This document shows, one piece after another, positions 1 to 13,000 of a stretch of DNA of 62,697 nucleotides. The notes beneath the pieces are model-generated. The model made no database searches and had not been told where the DNA came from. It saw only the letters and a program-made list of their open reading frames with translations. The DNA lies in assembly GCA_028565635.1 (NCBI GenBank), contig JAOXYB010024734.1, forward strand, positions 1 through 62,697, written 5' to 3'. Positions within the stretch are counted from its first letter, which is position 1, and the number at the start of each line of letters is the position of its first letter. The position numbers and the translations under genes are program-made. Source of the stretch: Phoronis ovalis (taxonomy: Eukaryota; Phoronida; Phoronidae).

Positions 1-430
1 CTATCTGTTGTCTGCTAACTTGATGTTTTGTAGCAGACATCTGCCAGCAGATGATTTCTAGCAGATATTTAAAAAAAATTGGAAAAAAATAATTATAAAA
101 ATTGAAAAAAATTAATTAAAAAAATTGAAAATAAAAATAAAATTAATCAAAAAAACAAATTAATTAAAAAAAAAAAATTAAAAAAAAATTTAATTAAGTT
201 GATGTTTAATTAACTCTGCTAACTTGATGTTTTCTAGCAGATGATTTCATCTGCAGATGATTTCTAGCAGATGTCTGCGCTATCTGTTGTCTGCTAACTT
301 GACGTTTTCATCTGCTATCTGTTATCTACTATCTGCTAACTTGACGTTTTCATCTGCTATCTGCTATCTGCTAACTTGACGTTTTCATCTGCTATCTGTT
401 ATCTGTTGTCTGCTAACTTGATGTTCCTAT
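1..430. repeat. Degenerate tandem repeat with A/T-rich insert
   Basis: Many imperfect copies of a unit built from TCTGCTATCTG and CTAACTTGACGTTTTCA at 1-65 and 215-425, separated by an almost pure A/T stretch (66-205). This is satellite-like DNA; the array may extend beyond the left edge. Confidence 0.8.
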
Positions 431-3189
431 ATTTTGATGCATTTTCGTGTAATCTGGCGCAATTTTAAACTTTTTATACATATAATAGAATTTGTTTTGA
501 TTGTTATTTTTCTAAATTCTCAAAAGGAATGATCAAAATTGCACAGTTAAAAATGATTTTATTCCTAGATCCACCCTTTTTGTAAACTCTTTTATAATGC
601 AAACTCAATAGTAACTTAAGGATGTCCAAGTCACATTTTTGTTGTTTTTTCTTTCAGTCTACTGGATTGTTTTTGTAAATTCAACAATTACTTATCTACG
701 AGGATTTTAACCTAGGTAATACAGTCATTCGCAGTTTTGATCAATAAAGTGGTGGCTTATTTCGAGCTGTTGTCGCTCAAGTGTGATCAGACCAAGCTAT
801 ATTAGAACCTTTGCATGGCAAGTCCAAGAAACATTTCCAAAAAACTGCGCGCTGATGATTTATTGTTGAAATTCGCATGTACTAGGAAAATTATTTTATT
901 AAAGTGACGCATGTCAAGTGAAAGTCTAAACCCGAATCGTGTCTGTCGCTCAGTATTTACCTATGTGTTGTCTGTTGGGGTTGTTTTTGAGGTAGTGTCG
1001 GCGTGTCCATCTGGTTGATTTTTATCCGGTTGATTTTTATCCGGTTGATTTTTATCCATGTATCAGTGGTAATGGGTAGTGTCAAAATATATGCTATACA
1101 ATTATACTGTTTCTTTTTATGCAATACCAGCATCTCCATTGTGTCGAAACATATTTCTAGCAATTAAATGCTTACTATTCAGAAAGTCTTCATCGTTTCC
1201 ACGTACTATACGCTGGTATGATCAATTAGTAATAAATACATCACTATCTTACGTAAAGAAATAATTTGGCATCCGGGCGTGCTACAATAAAGAAAAGAAA
1301 ATTACAAATCACACCACCGTAGAGGGACTTGATGTTTATGATTATACTGTGAACATCAGCACCCTTACATTTCGGGGTACCAACCATTGAAAACGATACA
1401 TCAGAACAAACTGATTCTAACCAAGCAACATTTAAAAAAGTATCTTTGTGCAAAAATTCTGTCAGATTTCAAATTTACCAAAATTGTATTGTTGAATGAG
1501 AACACTATTCTCGTGCAGCACACTGTCAACACAGTAAAAAAGATATGGGAATTCTCGATCCAAGTATAATTGCTTTGTTGTTGTCACGGTTTAAAGAGAA
1601 TTATTCATCGCTCATGGGAGATATTCGAATTCTTTCTAAATTATTTTGAATGAAAGTGAAAAAAGATCACTCTACGGAATTAAAATTAGTGAGTGGTACG
1701 AAAAACATAGATCAATCCATGATATTTTGTGTGCTGTATGAAAAGTTTCATTCCAGAATATTTTGCAAACAACCCATAACGATACAAATGTCTGGTTTAA
1801 CGACATATGTACCTAGCTGGTCCACTTTTTAACCAATAAGGTATCAAAAGATGTTGCTCATTTATTTAAAGCTATCACATCATATCTTTTCAGTCTTGTT
1901 GTACATTTTTAAACAACAGAGTAGTAAAAGATGAAGAGTAAAGCAACATAATTATTCAAGTTTGCACAAAGCCTTAATGTTTTAAGGTGTTAAAATCCTT
2001 ACTGAAATGTTGCAGCATATTTGTACATATAGCTTTGTACCTGTTTAGCAATAAGGTATTAAAAGATGATGTTGTACTGTGTCATCTATTTGAGTACATA
2101 TTCAGCAGTGATCTGAGAGACATCATTTAAATAATATATGAATTGAAATACGAAGTAGCAAAATGGACATAAGCGTAATATACGTTTCTGACGTGGAACA
2201 TCTTCTCAATTGTTATATATTTTAATGACAGGTTTTTAAGGAGATCAATAGGATAGCTGATAGAGCAAAGAGGGTACTAACTGCTTTACGAAGTAACTAT
2301 GGTAGTGTAGCAATGAAGAACAAGAAGTCGATGTAAAACAAAGAAAACGTGACATCAAAAATAATGAATAAAAAGTTTTATTTTGTCAGCCGAGTTATCA
2401 CCCTTGAGGTAAACCAGCTACCTTTCCGCAATTATTATATAAAACTGTTCTTATGTTCTTATGTTGAAGTTCTTAACAAATTTAAAAGTTTTAAGTTAAA
2501 CAATTTTTGCTTAAAAGATACATATCATCCTTTGGGAGATAAACTCGTTTCTGGAAAAAGGGTAATTTTTTAACTCACATTGATGTAAAATATCTACTAT
2601 GCACGTAGTCAAAACCAATCACAGAGAAACATTTTAAGGTTTAACAAAAAACCCGATAATTTTAACAACATCATAACATATGATATAACATATTAACATA
2701 AAATAAAATATACATAATTACAATATTACAACATGTCAGCTTGCCATCTCTATAAACTGGAATCTCTACATGTGTATCACATATTTCCACAGCATTGGTG
2801 TATCATTGCCCAATGGTTTCATATTTACTTATACAAAGAATATGCTTTCTTGTCGGTAATATCTTGAAGAAACAAATTCTTGTTAAAATACTGAAATTTG
2901 TTCATCTTCTGTTTCTAAGCTTCTAAAATACATTGTATGTATTATAATTACATATGTGTGGGCTTACACTAAATAAATTTAATAACAGTTCTGGAATAAC
3001 TTCAAATATAAAAATTAATGCTTTGTATACTTTTTACTACAGAACAATAAATATAAAGCTTGAACCCAAAGTTTTAGTTGTTTTCACAACATCTTCATCA
3101 TTGCTTTCTGACGGCTCCAGAGAATACTAGTTTCTGTTTTATCACCAGCTTCCAAATTCCATTACATCTATTCTGAAACTATTTTTTAT
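431..3189. other. Gene-free flank downstream of Duox paralog 1
   Basis: Only short, non-conserved open frames on both strands, with no splice-bounded coding series. Contains the short triplet repeat at 1013-1057. It may include the paralog 1 3'UTR at its right end. Confidence 0.6.
1013..1057. repeat. Three perfect 15-bp tandem repeats
   Basis: Unit GGTTGATTTTTATCC repeated three times head to tail. Confidence 0.9.
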
Positions 3190-6100
3190 TTAGAAATTTT
3201 CAAAATGATGTTCAAAATGAGCTTTTGTTGACTTGCTGGCATCCAAGCATCCCTTGGTTACGTTCTTCGTCAAGCCTGGTGGACCACAGCTAAAAACACC
3301 AACTTTTTTCACCTGAAAGGGAAATCAAAACAAAATGTTCAACAATTTCACTTATGCATATTCATTCAGTTCTAGCATTTAGTTCGAATACAGTTAAATT
3401 TAATCAACTGAAGAATGTTCTGATAATGCTATAATACCTACATTAATTTTTTCATAATCCATTATAACACTTTTACTGAACACAATGCATTATTACATAT
3501 GCATATTAAACCCAACTAAGAGACAGTTATCGTAGAAAATAAATGGTGATATTAACTTTTTCTTAAAAAGTTTTATAAGACTGTTTCCTTAATTGTTTTT
3601 GTATTTTACCTTTGGATGGCTCTCATGAATAGATTTTAAAATTTTGTCAAATTCTGGCCGACCAAAGTGTGTTTGAGCACCAATTCCAGTAAACAAGCTC
3701 TTGTTGGATATCTTTGTGAAATGTTCTTCGCAAATATACTACAAAACAGATTGAGGTGTAAAAAACAACAAAAAAGAAACGCATGAAAATATATATTTAA
3801 GTTACTAATTCCAATTTTAATAGATTATCCAAGAATTAATTGAAGACTGTAGTGGAAACAAATCAACAAAAATACAGTATTTAGAAAAAAAATAATGAGT
3901 CCAGTTTACAAACATCTAAATGTGTTGGTTTAAATAGTGCAACACTGTTATTGGAAATTGTTTAATCCAATTACTTACTAACAAACATACCCAGACTAAA
4001 TCAAATTGATCTAATAAGTAAAACGTACCAGCATTGTTGTTCTGAGATCAAATTTCTGGAAGAACTGCGTGATGAAAATGTGGGTAGCAACAACATTGTT
4101 ATAGTCCACTTCCTCCACTTGTCGTAGAATATCTATTAACCATTCAAAATGGCGGTGACTAGCTGTTACCCAGAAGAAGTATACCTGTGGAATAAAATTG
4201 AATATTATTTAAATTGAGTCCTTGTTAGAAGGGAACTCATCATATTTTCGTATCTAATTCAAAGGAACAATCCATGTGTATTCATTGCCATTCTTTTGTC
4301 TTAAAGATCATGGTATATATTCTACCACTGCTGGTAAATAGTACTAGCATACAACTCAATGTTATCTGGGTGACATTAATAAATACTGTAACACTACTAT
4401 ACCTTCTTGCACTTGAATTTATACATCCTATTCATTGCAGACATATGGACAAAATCTTTCAAGATGGAGGCAAATGGGGTGACACCAATTCCACCACCAA
4501 CAAGGACAGCTACATCATACTTGTACCAATCTTGGTGACCAGAGCCATAAGGTCCATCCAAATAAAGCTATGTAGAAAAACATAGGAAAATTAGTACCAA
4601 GTCAGAAAAAGTTTAACATCACTTGTACATGTGTTCAGAACTAAAAATTGTAACATTAATTGCCAAGAAGTTAAAGCTATGAATGCATGAAAATAGTTTG
4701 AAATAATAATAAAATACCTTAGGAAATGGTTTATCTCTAAGATTTTCAGGGTCCAGTAAGTTGCGGAGATTCCATGTCCAAGGTCCAAGAGATCTGATGT
4801 GAAGGGAGAGTGTATCTTCGGGTGGGGAAGATGTCAATGTAAATGGATGATACTCGTTTCTTCCAAGAGGTAAACAAGCCACACGTACCCATTGGCCAGA
4901 TTTGTATTCAAAGTTTGCAGGACGTTTAAATTCAATCTTTGTAACATCTGATTTAAAAGAAAAGAAAATGTATAAGCAATTAGGGATTCTTTCTGAGAAA
5001 ATGTAACAAAAAATACAGCCATTTTCCTTGTTTACAAGTAAGAGAAAAAACTAGTGTCAGTACAAGCCTATTACAAGATTATTCTAATCCAGCTAACAAA
5101 TTATCACACGGCTTTAAAGCATCTGCATTTGCACTGCCTTACTACTAAAACTCTTACCAGATGGCAGCAACTCAGCACTGATAACACTAATCTCCGTTTT
5201 CTTCCTGCTAACGCTGACAAGTTTATCGAGCGTAAACAAGATGGCTGGTCCAGCAATATAATAGTGGAACGTGGCAGTAGCAATAAGCTGACTTGAGCCA
5301 TGAAGAATCAACAAGATATACCATGGTACCATTAATTTATGGGTCATCCAAAAAGCGTTGAAAATATACTGGCGAGACGTTTGAGTAGCAAAAATATAAA
5401 TGATGATCTGTATAAGAGTGGCCAATAATCCAGCAAAACCTAAAACAATAAATAAATACTTCCAGTTGTGCATTACACCATGACAAGCAAACTCCTAAAC
5501 TCTGATGAATTACAATTAATACTATTCCATTCTGTAGGATACTTTCAGGAGATTAATTTGACACATGCTATGACTATAGACACATAAAAGGACCTTTCAG
5601 TTGTTTCTTGTTTTGCGAGCATGTAATGCGTATGGGAAATATTTCATATTTCTGCACAATAACATTTAGAGAATTAATTATCACCTGCTACGTACCTGCT
5701 AGTGTAAAATACAGCCAGTAAGTGAAATCTGGATAGACATCAGACTTGAAGTAAACTTCATTAAACATACACAAGTGCAGTGTAGGCTGAGTGCATGCAT
5801 GGTACAAGTTGAAGAAATGACCAATGATATGAACAGCTGCGGAGAATATATTATTTAAAATTAATATTCTTAAGTAGTAGTATAGCCAAATCTTGTGCAT
5901 TTCAGGGTGTTCAGTTTCCATGATGCACCATACAATTATAGGGAAAAACAGTAATAGCTACAATAGTTATAACTGAGGAATTCAATAAGTAAATAGTTTC
6001 TGTATTTTAATGCAAAAAGATAAAAAGGTTATGAGTGAAAGCTTTCAGTAAATATTTTTTAGTAAACTATATTGAATTTCTTTGCTCTATGAAGATAAGC

Positions 6101-7008
6101 CATAAAATGCGAAATGAAAAGCCTCTCTTTAAAGTATTTCGTATTACAATTTAAGAAATGTTGTGCTTACCAGTCCAGAAAAGTCCTGCCCATGCTACAT
6201 GCTTGTGGAAGGCAATATTTGAGTCGAAGGGTATGTACTGATTAAGAAATGTCTCACGTAAGAAGGTTATAGTATTTCTGCACATTGTCAGTAACGTAAA
6301 GGCATAACAGACACTTAAAGAGGCTGCACTTCCACGAGCAAATGGTATACCATAGCCAATAATACGACGGGTTCCACTGTGTTCAGTCAAAACGGCATAA
6401 TCTGAAAGTAAGAACAAAAGGATTAAGGGACAACTACTAAATGAAAGGGCATATTACTGAATGCTGTAACTGTTTTATAAATAATAGATCATTTATATAT
6501 GCACTTATTGGCACCACAGTTCACGATCCCAGGTACTCCCACAATTCCATGTTATGCATAGAGATCTGTGTGATTGTTCATTTACAAAATGCCAAGTTGT
6601 AGGAGCATTTAGGTTTGTAATTGTTGGTGCCACAATCGTAAAAAGGTTTATAAATATTAATGTATGACACAGACTAAAATTTTGAAAATGTATTGCTTGT
6701 GTTATTGAAATAAGATCTCTTAAATTTAAAAGATTTTTTATCTGAACTGAGTTGAAGTCATTAAATGTGGGTACAAAAACAATAAAATACACAGTGGCAT
6801 CTTGTTTGCTAGTATGATGGTAATGGTTAAAACAATGAAACTATACTTACAGAAAAACTTGTCAACGAAAAGACCTAAGCAAAGTCCATAAAACAGAGTG
6901 AGAATAGTAATATGTTGTTTGTGGTTTTCCAGAAAGTGTAAGAAAGATTTCAGCTTTGCTCGTACAGGATTGTAGGATTCTCGTTTACCACTGACTTTGA
7001 CATCATCA
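3190..7008 (-). other. Duox: Duox paralog 1: NADPH oxidase (flavocytochrome) exons 20-28
   Basis: Coding exons: 6851-7008, 6171-6401, 5696-5836, 5158-5439, 4718-4947, 4403-4567, 4029-4184, 3610-3738, 3190-3312. They encode the six-helix ferric-reductase-like core with two haem-ligand histidine pairs, then the FAD-binding barrel (GQWVRV, HPFTLTS), the NADPH lobe ([16 protein letters not shown]) and the C-terminus (FSCGPPG ... FENF stop). Lengths match paralog 2 exon for exon, except that exon 23 (282 nt) is uninterrupted here and split in paralog 2, and exon 20 is one codon shorter. All residues expected for electron transfer are present, so this copy should be an active oxidase. Confidence 0.93.
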
Positions 7009-10000
7009 CTGTTATGTTAAATAAAAAAAAACATGTTTAACTGTCTCATCAAGGACCAATACTGCTAAAAGCAAGTAATTAGCAGAATTTACAGTGTAGC
7101 AAATGAATTTTTTAAAAAATAACTGTACCGATTTACTTTTACTTGTACGTAGCTTGAAAACAGTCATAATTCTGTACAGGACAATGTTAACTGGTGCTGA
7201 CCATATTGAAAGGCAGATTTCTGATTTGTAATTAGGTCATAAAAGTCAGGACTAAAAACAGTAAAAACTTCTTTCTGCATGCTATGAATGGTATGTACTG
7301 CAGATTAATATATAAAAAACATCCAATCACCTTTTAGGTCTAGTAGGCTTAGGAGCATTACTCTTCTTCCTTGGTTTTCCAGCTGCCTGTACGGATTTTA
7401 ACCCCTTCCAGTCCAATTTCAAAGAATTCATGTGTCCAGAGAGAAGTTTCTTGAAGTTTTCGAATGATACAACACTGTAAGTCGTTAGCCCTGCACTTTC
7501 AAACCAGGCATTGATAACCTTGTCTATTTCTTCATGTGGTATGCTTGTACTTGCCATTTCCATTAAGGATCTGTAAAATATTCTTTTTATTAATTCAAGA
7601 AATTATTTTCGTAAAGCCTATGAAAGTAAAATTTAAAAACACGAAATGTCAAGATAAAGAAATATCCAATTACAAGTTTGATACAAGAAATTTCTCAGTG
7701 TTTCTCCCTGTACAGTGGATTTATAAATATCATCAATTTATTTTGTGCGTAAAAATTACCTCAACATTGCTCTTAATTCATCAGGTTCTAGTGTTCCATT
7801 GCCATCTACATCATACATTCTGAACAGTAAATTTAGCCGTTCCTCATCAGATCCTAAAAAACAAAATGGCTTGATATTTCAATTTGAAACTCTAACTGGC
7901 AACATTATATATTCAGAAGACAATGTCTTTACAAAAAAGAGAAAAGGAAAGTAACACTAAAAAGTAAATAATGTGCAATCATACATTCCTGTGCATATCT
8001 CTGCAGAATCAACACATACTCAGTTTAGACAAATAAAGTTTTACATTGAAATATATGTGTAGATCTATAAAACAGGCATATTTGGTGTAATGTAAAAAAA
8101 ATAAATAAGGCGTAATTACCTTTGGAAAAAAGCACCATTGCTTGGAGAAGTTCTCCAAACGATATGTAGCCATTGCCGTCTTTGTCCAGCAAGGCAAACA
8201 TTTGTTCCACAAAAGACGAGTCTGGTTTCAATGCAAGAGCATCAGCAAATTCATGCTTTGACAGTTCTGTTGCAATAATATCTTTGGCTTGTCCCTTTTC
8301 TGCTACATTAATAATTTCGTTTCCAGACTCATACTTATCAATCTATAAAAGCAAGACAGACCAAATACAGACAAACATTTAAACCTATACATTTGAAACA
8401 AAGATTACAATTTTAAAGCAAAAGGGTAAAATTGATTATGGACCTCATAGAAACTTATATCCATAAAGGTTTCAAATCTTCTTAGTTTGTGCTTCACTCT
8501 CTGTTATCACCTATGGCATAGCAAGCAGTATTCATCTGATCAGAACAATGCAGTGATACAGAGACTAGTGACTCAACTCTAATCTTTCATCTTAAAAATA
8601 ATCTAAAGCTAAATAACACCTTCTTTCCCTTTTAGCTTTACATTTTGCACTTAAAAAGAAACTTACAGCAAAAAACATAAATCATTTCAGTTATGTCCTA
8701 TTTAAAAGAAAGATTTTGGAAGATTCATACCTCTGCAAAGACACTCCTGAAAAATTTGCCTAATATTTCTTGCCTCTTCATTTTTGTGTTAGCTTCATTT
8801 CTTAGAGTTTTCAGTGGAGCAGAGTGACATGTTAAATGCTTTCCTCTTTTTTCAACAAAATCTCTAAATTTTGTTACAAACTCATCACGTTTGTGATGTG
8901 TGTTGAACTGAAGAACCTTTACACAAAAAGAGAATGATAAATAAAAATATGTGACCACGGTGATCTATTTTTATTGTTTTACTTAAACAAAATAACGTCT
9001 TTAGGGCTCTCTATTAATTGCACAGCAGAAAGATGAATAAGTACCATTATTGCTCAGACTAAGTGTTCTTGACATATTTGCATTAGTCAGAACAATTTCC
9101 AGTGAATGGTATAATGCCATAAATGACAGTAAAAGCTTTCATGACAAGGTTTTAAAACTAGAAGCTCTGTTGCTGTCTAACATGTTCATACAGCTAAACA
9201 AAACTGTGAAAGGTAAATAAAATATACAGATGGTTGGCAACCATGTACTTGGAAAACACCCTAATGCCTATGTAACGGAAACTTTATGTGAAGGCTGCAA
9301 ATATCATTGAATTAATTTAAGAAACACTTACCAAGTCATATTCTTTGGGCACGTACATAACAGCTGTACTTTCTCCATGTCTGTCAGTACTCACTCCCAT
9401 TAGTATATGGTCAATGCCCTCATATGGGAGTTGTCGAACTGGCTGCTTACTGTTTATTGTGAAAATCGAGAAAATATCATGCTTCATACATATTTCAACA
9501 GTCCGGGGTACCTCATCATGACCTAACCATTCATTTGCTAAAAAATAATTATTATGTCTGAAATAAGGCAGACAAGAACAATGTTATGTATGTCAAGAAA
9601 AATTTGAAAACTTCAACAAAAAAGTTAAATTCCTGATGCACAAATTGGTATACTGTCTCGAAGTTCCAATTTGTATACTTGTTTATTGTATATATAATAA
9701 CTTTTATAACAAAATTGTTCGTACACACAATCACAGTTTATATGTTTTCAGTCTCAAATTAATGCATGTAAATGTTGAAATCAACTTATACGTACCGAGC
9801 AGTCTTTCTGATTTTTCAGCTTCTATCTGTTTCAATCTTTCACTATCTTTCTTCTTTTTGCTCAGCGTCATCTTGTAATTGTTCCAAAGATAGATTGGAT
9901 AAGCAACCAACACACATACTATAAAAGTATATGGTCATAGGTCAAAATTAGTGCTTGTTTATATCTACTCTTCTTTAATAAAAAAATCATTATCATGATC

Positions 10001-13000
10001 ATTACCAGCGAGTTTGAAAATGAAGATTAGAACAATAAGGAAGGAAGGTATTATGAAAACTACTTGGTTATAACATATACTGGTAACTTACAGAAAGGGA
10101 AGACAGCGAGAACGACTATAGCAGCAATAAAGGAAACTTCGGATTCCACATAATAATCATACATGGTGTGTGGGGTACATGTTTCATTCATCATTTCTGT
10201 AGACATGTAAAAAGGCTTACAAAGAGAGTTGGCAGCTGTAAAATGGAAAGTAGTTGAAAATCAATCAAATTCAATGGCTTGTCATTGCACAGTAATCCTG
10301 AATTGTTCAATTAGTATCAATGGCTGGTACAGTTTTAAAGTTTGAATAAGACTTTGTTATGTTAATAACTGGTATTTGCAATTTGTAAAACAGTGTTTAC
10401 ATTAATAAGTAGTATTTGCAATTTGTAAAGCTGTGTTTAGAATATATTTTTTTCTTTTTTCTGATGCGAACATTTGAAAGATGACTTCTACATTAAATGC
10501 AGATATTTTAAAAAAGACACGGATATTTTGCTTGGCAGGAATAAAATGAACTAATACAGCATCAACTGGCTGACTGACATGTAATTTCATTCAAAGCCAA
10601 TATTTTAAAGATTGCATGCCACAGTCTAAAAATGGTAGAATGTTGTTGAATTGCAATTTGAGTACACTCAGCTCTGAATCTCCCCTGTAATTGGGCACTA
10701 TGTATTTATGATCTTTAGATACAGAGTAAATATTAAAGATTGTTCACTCAGATTGGTTAAAAAAACAGTGGTTATGCAATATATAAACAGCAAAATATTA
10801 TTACACAACTTACTTGTACTTAATCCTTTAGTAAAAAACACATTGTCTTGTAGCAGGTCACCACCCATAATAACCGCAGTAAGAACATGATGCAAATGGG
10901 TGCCTTTAATCTTCTTGATTTCATCACTATTAAACATTCTGTAAACACAAAACAATAAACTCCAGCTTGTATTTTTTTCAAGTGCTCGCGCAACAGCTAT
11001 TAAATTAAACAGCAACTTTTTAAGAGTTCTTTTTTCCTACTAGTCCCCAAAGACTTTGTGATGGCAGTTACAAAAAATCCACACATTTGAACTCAATTAA
11101 AATATTTTTATCACTTTCTTATCGTCATTATATTAGACTACAATTCATTACTGATTTCAAATTGTGTGATGATCGTTACTGTTTCAGTTGACTATGCTTA
11201 CCCGTTTTCTTTGTTTTCAAACCATAGCCTATCAGAATCTCTTAATCGCATTAACTGTTCGTTGATGACCATTTTAAACAATTCTCCGAATGAACCATTG
11301 TGGCTTTCCATCACACCAGCTGTATACACATCAAGATTTTCCATGGACTTGTTGTATACTTCATGCATCTTAGCCTAGAAATATAATATTTACAATTTAA
11401 GAATTCTGAACTGACAAAACTTTGCAATGCCATGTGTTTTATCAAGTAGATTACAATGGCACCCAAAAGGGGTTTTCATCTTTTCTAATAAGCAACATAT
11501 TGAAACTTTTGTCAATTATAGTTATTGATATGCGACAGAGCAATCTTGGGGTCTTGTCGCATGAAACACATAATGCCAGTATGTTTCTTAAACTGACGAC
11601 TTTTTAATTATTTAATAATTCTCTATTTATAGGCTCTTATATTATTATATTAATATTTCTGCTCAGTAGAATTTCTTTTATTACCATCATTTCCTGACTC
11701 ATGTCTGGATTAATTTCTCCCATTGCCTTCTTTGGAAGTCCAAAATGCTGACGAACTGTATTGTAGTCATGGATACCAAAATCTCTGCCTTTCATTAAAG
11801 CTAGAGCTACAGCATCTTGTCTTGTATCATGAAGTGGGCCCCAGTATTTACCTAGAATGAATTTTTTGAAGTATTAATATAAATTTCAGTTGTACCAAAG
11901 CCAAGCAACCAAATGCTGTACGTGATCAACGTGTTAATTATACAACAGTCCACTCCTGATATACATTCGAGACAATAGCTCTGTTGTCTTCATTAAATTA
12001 TTAGTTTAATATAAAATACGATTTTATTTTAAGAAAATAATTAACAGGAAACTGTATTTGGTACACAGCCTGCAAATGAAAAAATCCGCAGAAGTAATTT
12101 TGGACCCCTTGGTACTGAAAACATTTCGCGTCAGTCTTATACTGCTGTTCAGCAAACTAAAAATAAACAATTAATAGCAAAGCAATCGAATTGAACTTTC
12201 GCCGACTTTGGAAATGAGATTTATAACCTCTCTGTTATAATTATATTTCTTTTCGCTACGGGATTTTATCAATTAGGAGACGACCAGCCACCAAGAGGAC
12301 AGGGTTCATTTACAGTGATATATGCGTACAGTTGCTTCCGAGTTGCTGTAACCATCTGTACCATGTCTGCTGAATGTCTCATTGTGTGTACCCGCCTTCT
12401 GTACCATATCTGCTAAATGTCTCATTGTGTGTACCCGTCTTCTGTACCGTGTCTGCTGAATGTCTCATTGTGTGTACCCGCCTTCTGTACGTTTAATAAT
12501 ATTAATAATATATTATCCCAGGATTATTATTTTATAACTTACTTCTGATATCTTCAACAATAATATGATCCTCTTTTTCGGCAAGTTGCGTTGCCATACC
12601 AAACAAAATTTCATCCACAGCATACTTGGATTCTTCTAAGTATCTCTGTAATAGAAGAATGGAAACTTCAAACTTCCGTGTGAAAAGGGTGCCAACTTAC
12701 ATTCTGATACATGTGTCTCTGCAATAGCCACACTGTGTAATCAACTCTAGTTCTCCATATTCACCTTAACAAAAACTCGCACTTTTAAAGTAAGAATGTT
12801 AAGAAAACATCTTGCCATGATTTTCTACAGTGTAAACTCAACACATATGCGTATAGATTAAAAACTGTATGTATCTATCGCACTGGACAAGATAAATACA
12901 GTTATATACTTTAGTCCACCTAGCGGGAAAAGTCAAAACCACCACGGTATGCCATCTGCGAGTTTTTACAATAGTGAAATTTAGTACACACCTGACCGAT

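Noticed and set aside
9552-9734. Possible second exon 14 in Duox paralog 1
   Set aside because: The intron was searched for a counterpart of exon beta; no open segment with acceptor, donor and phase 1 at both ends was found.
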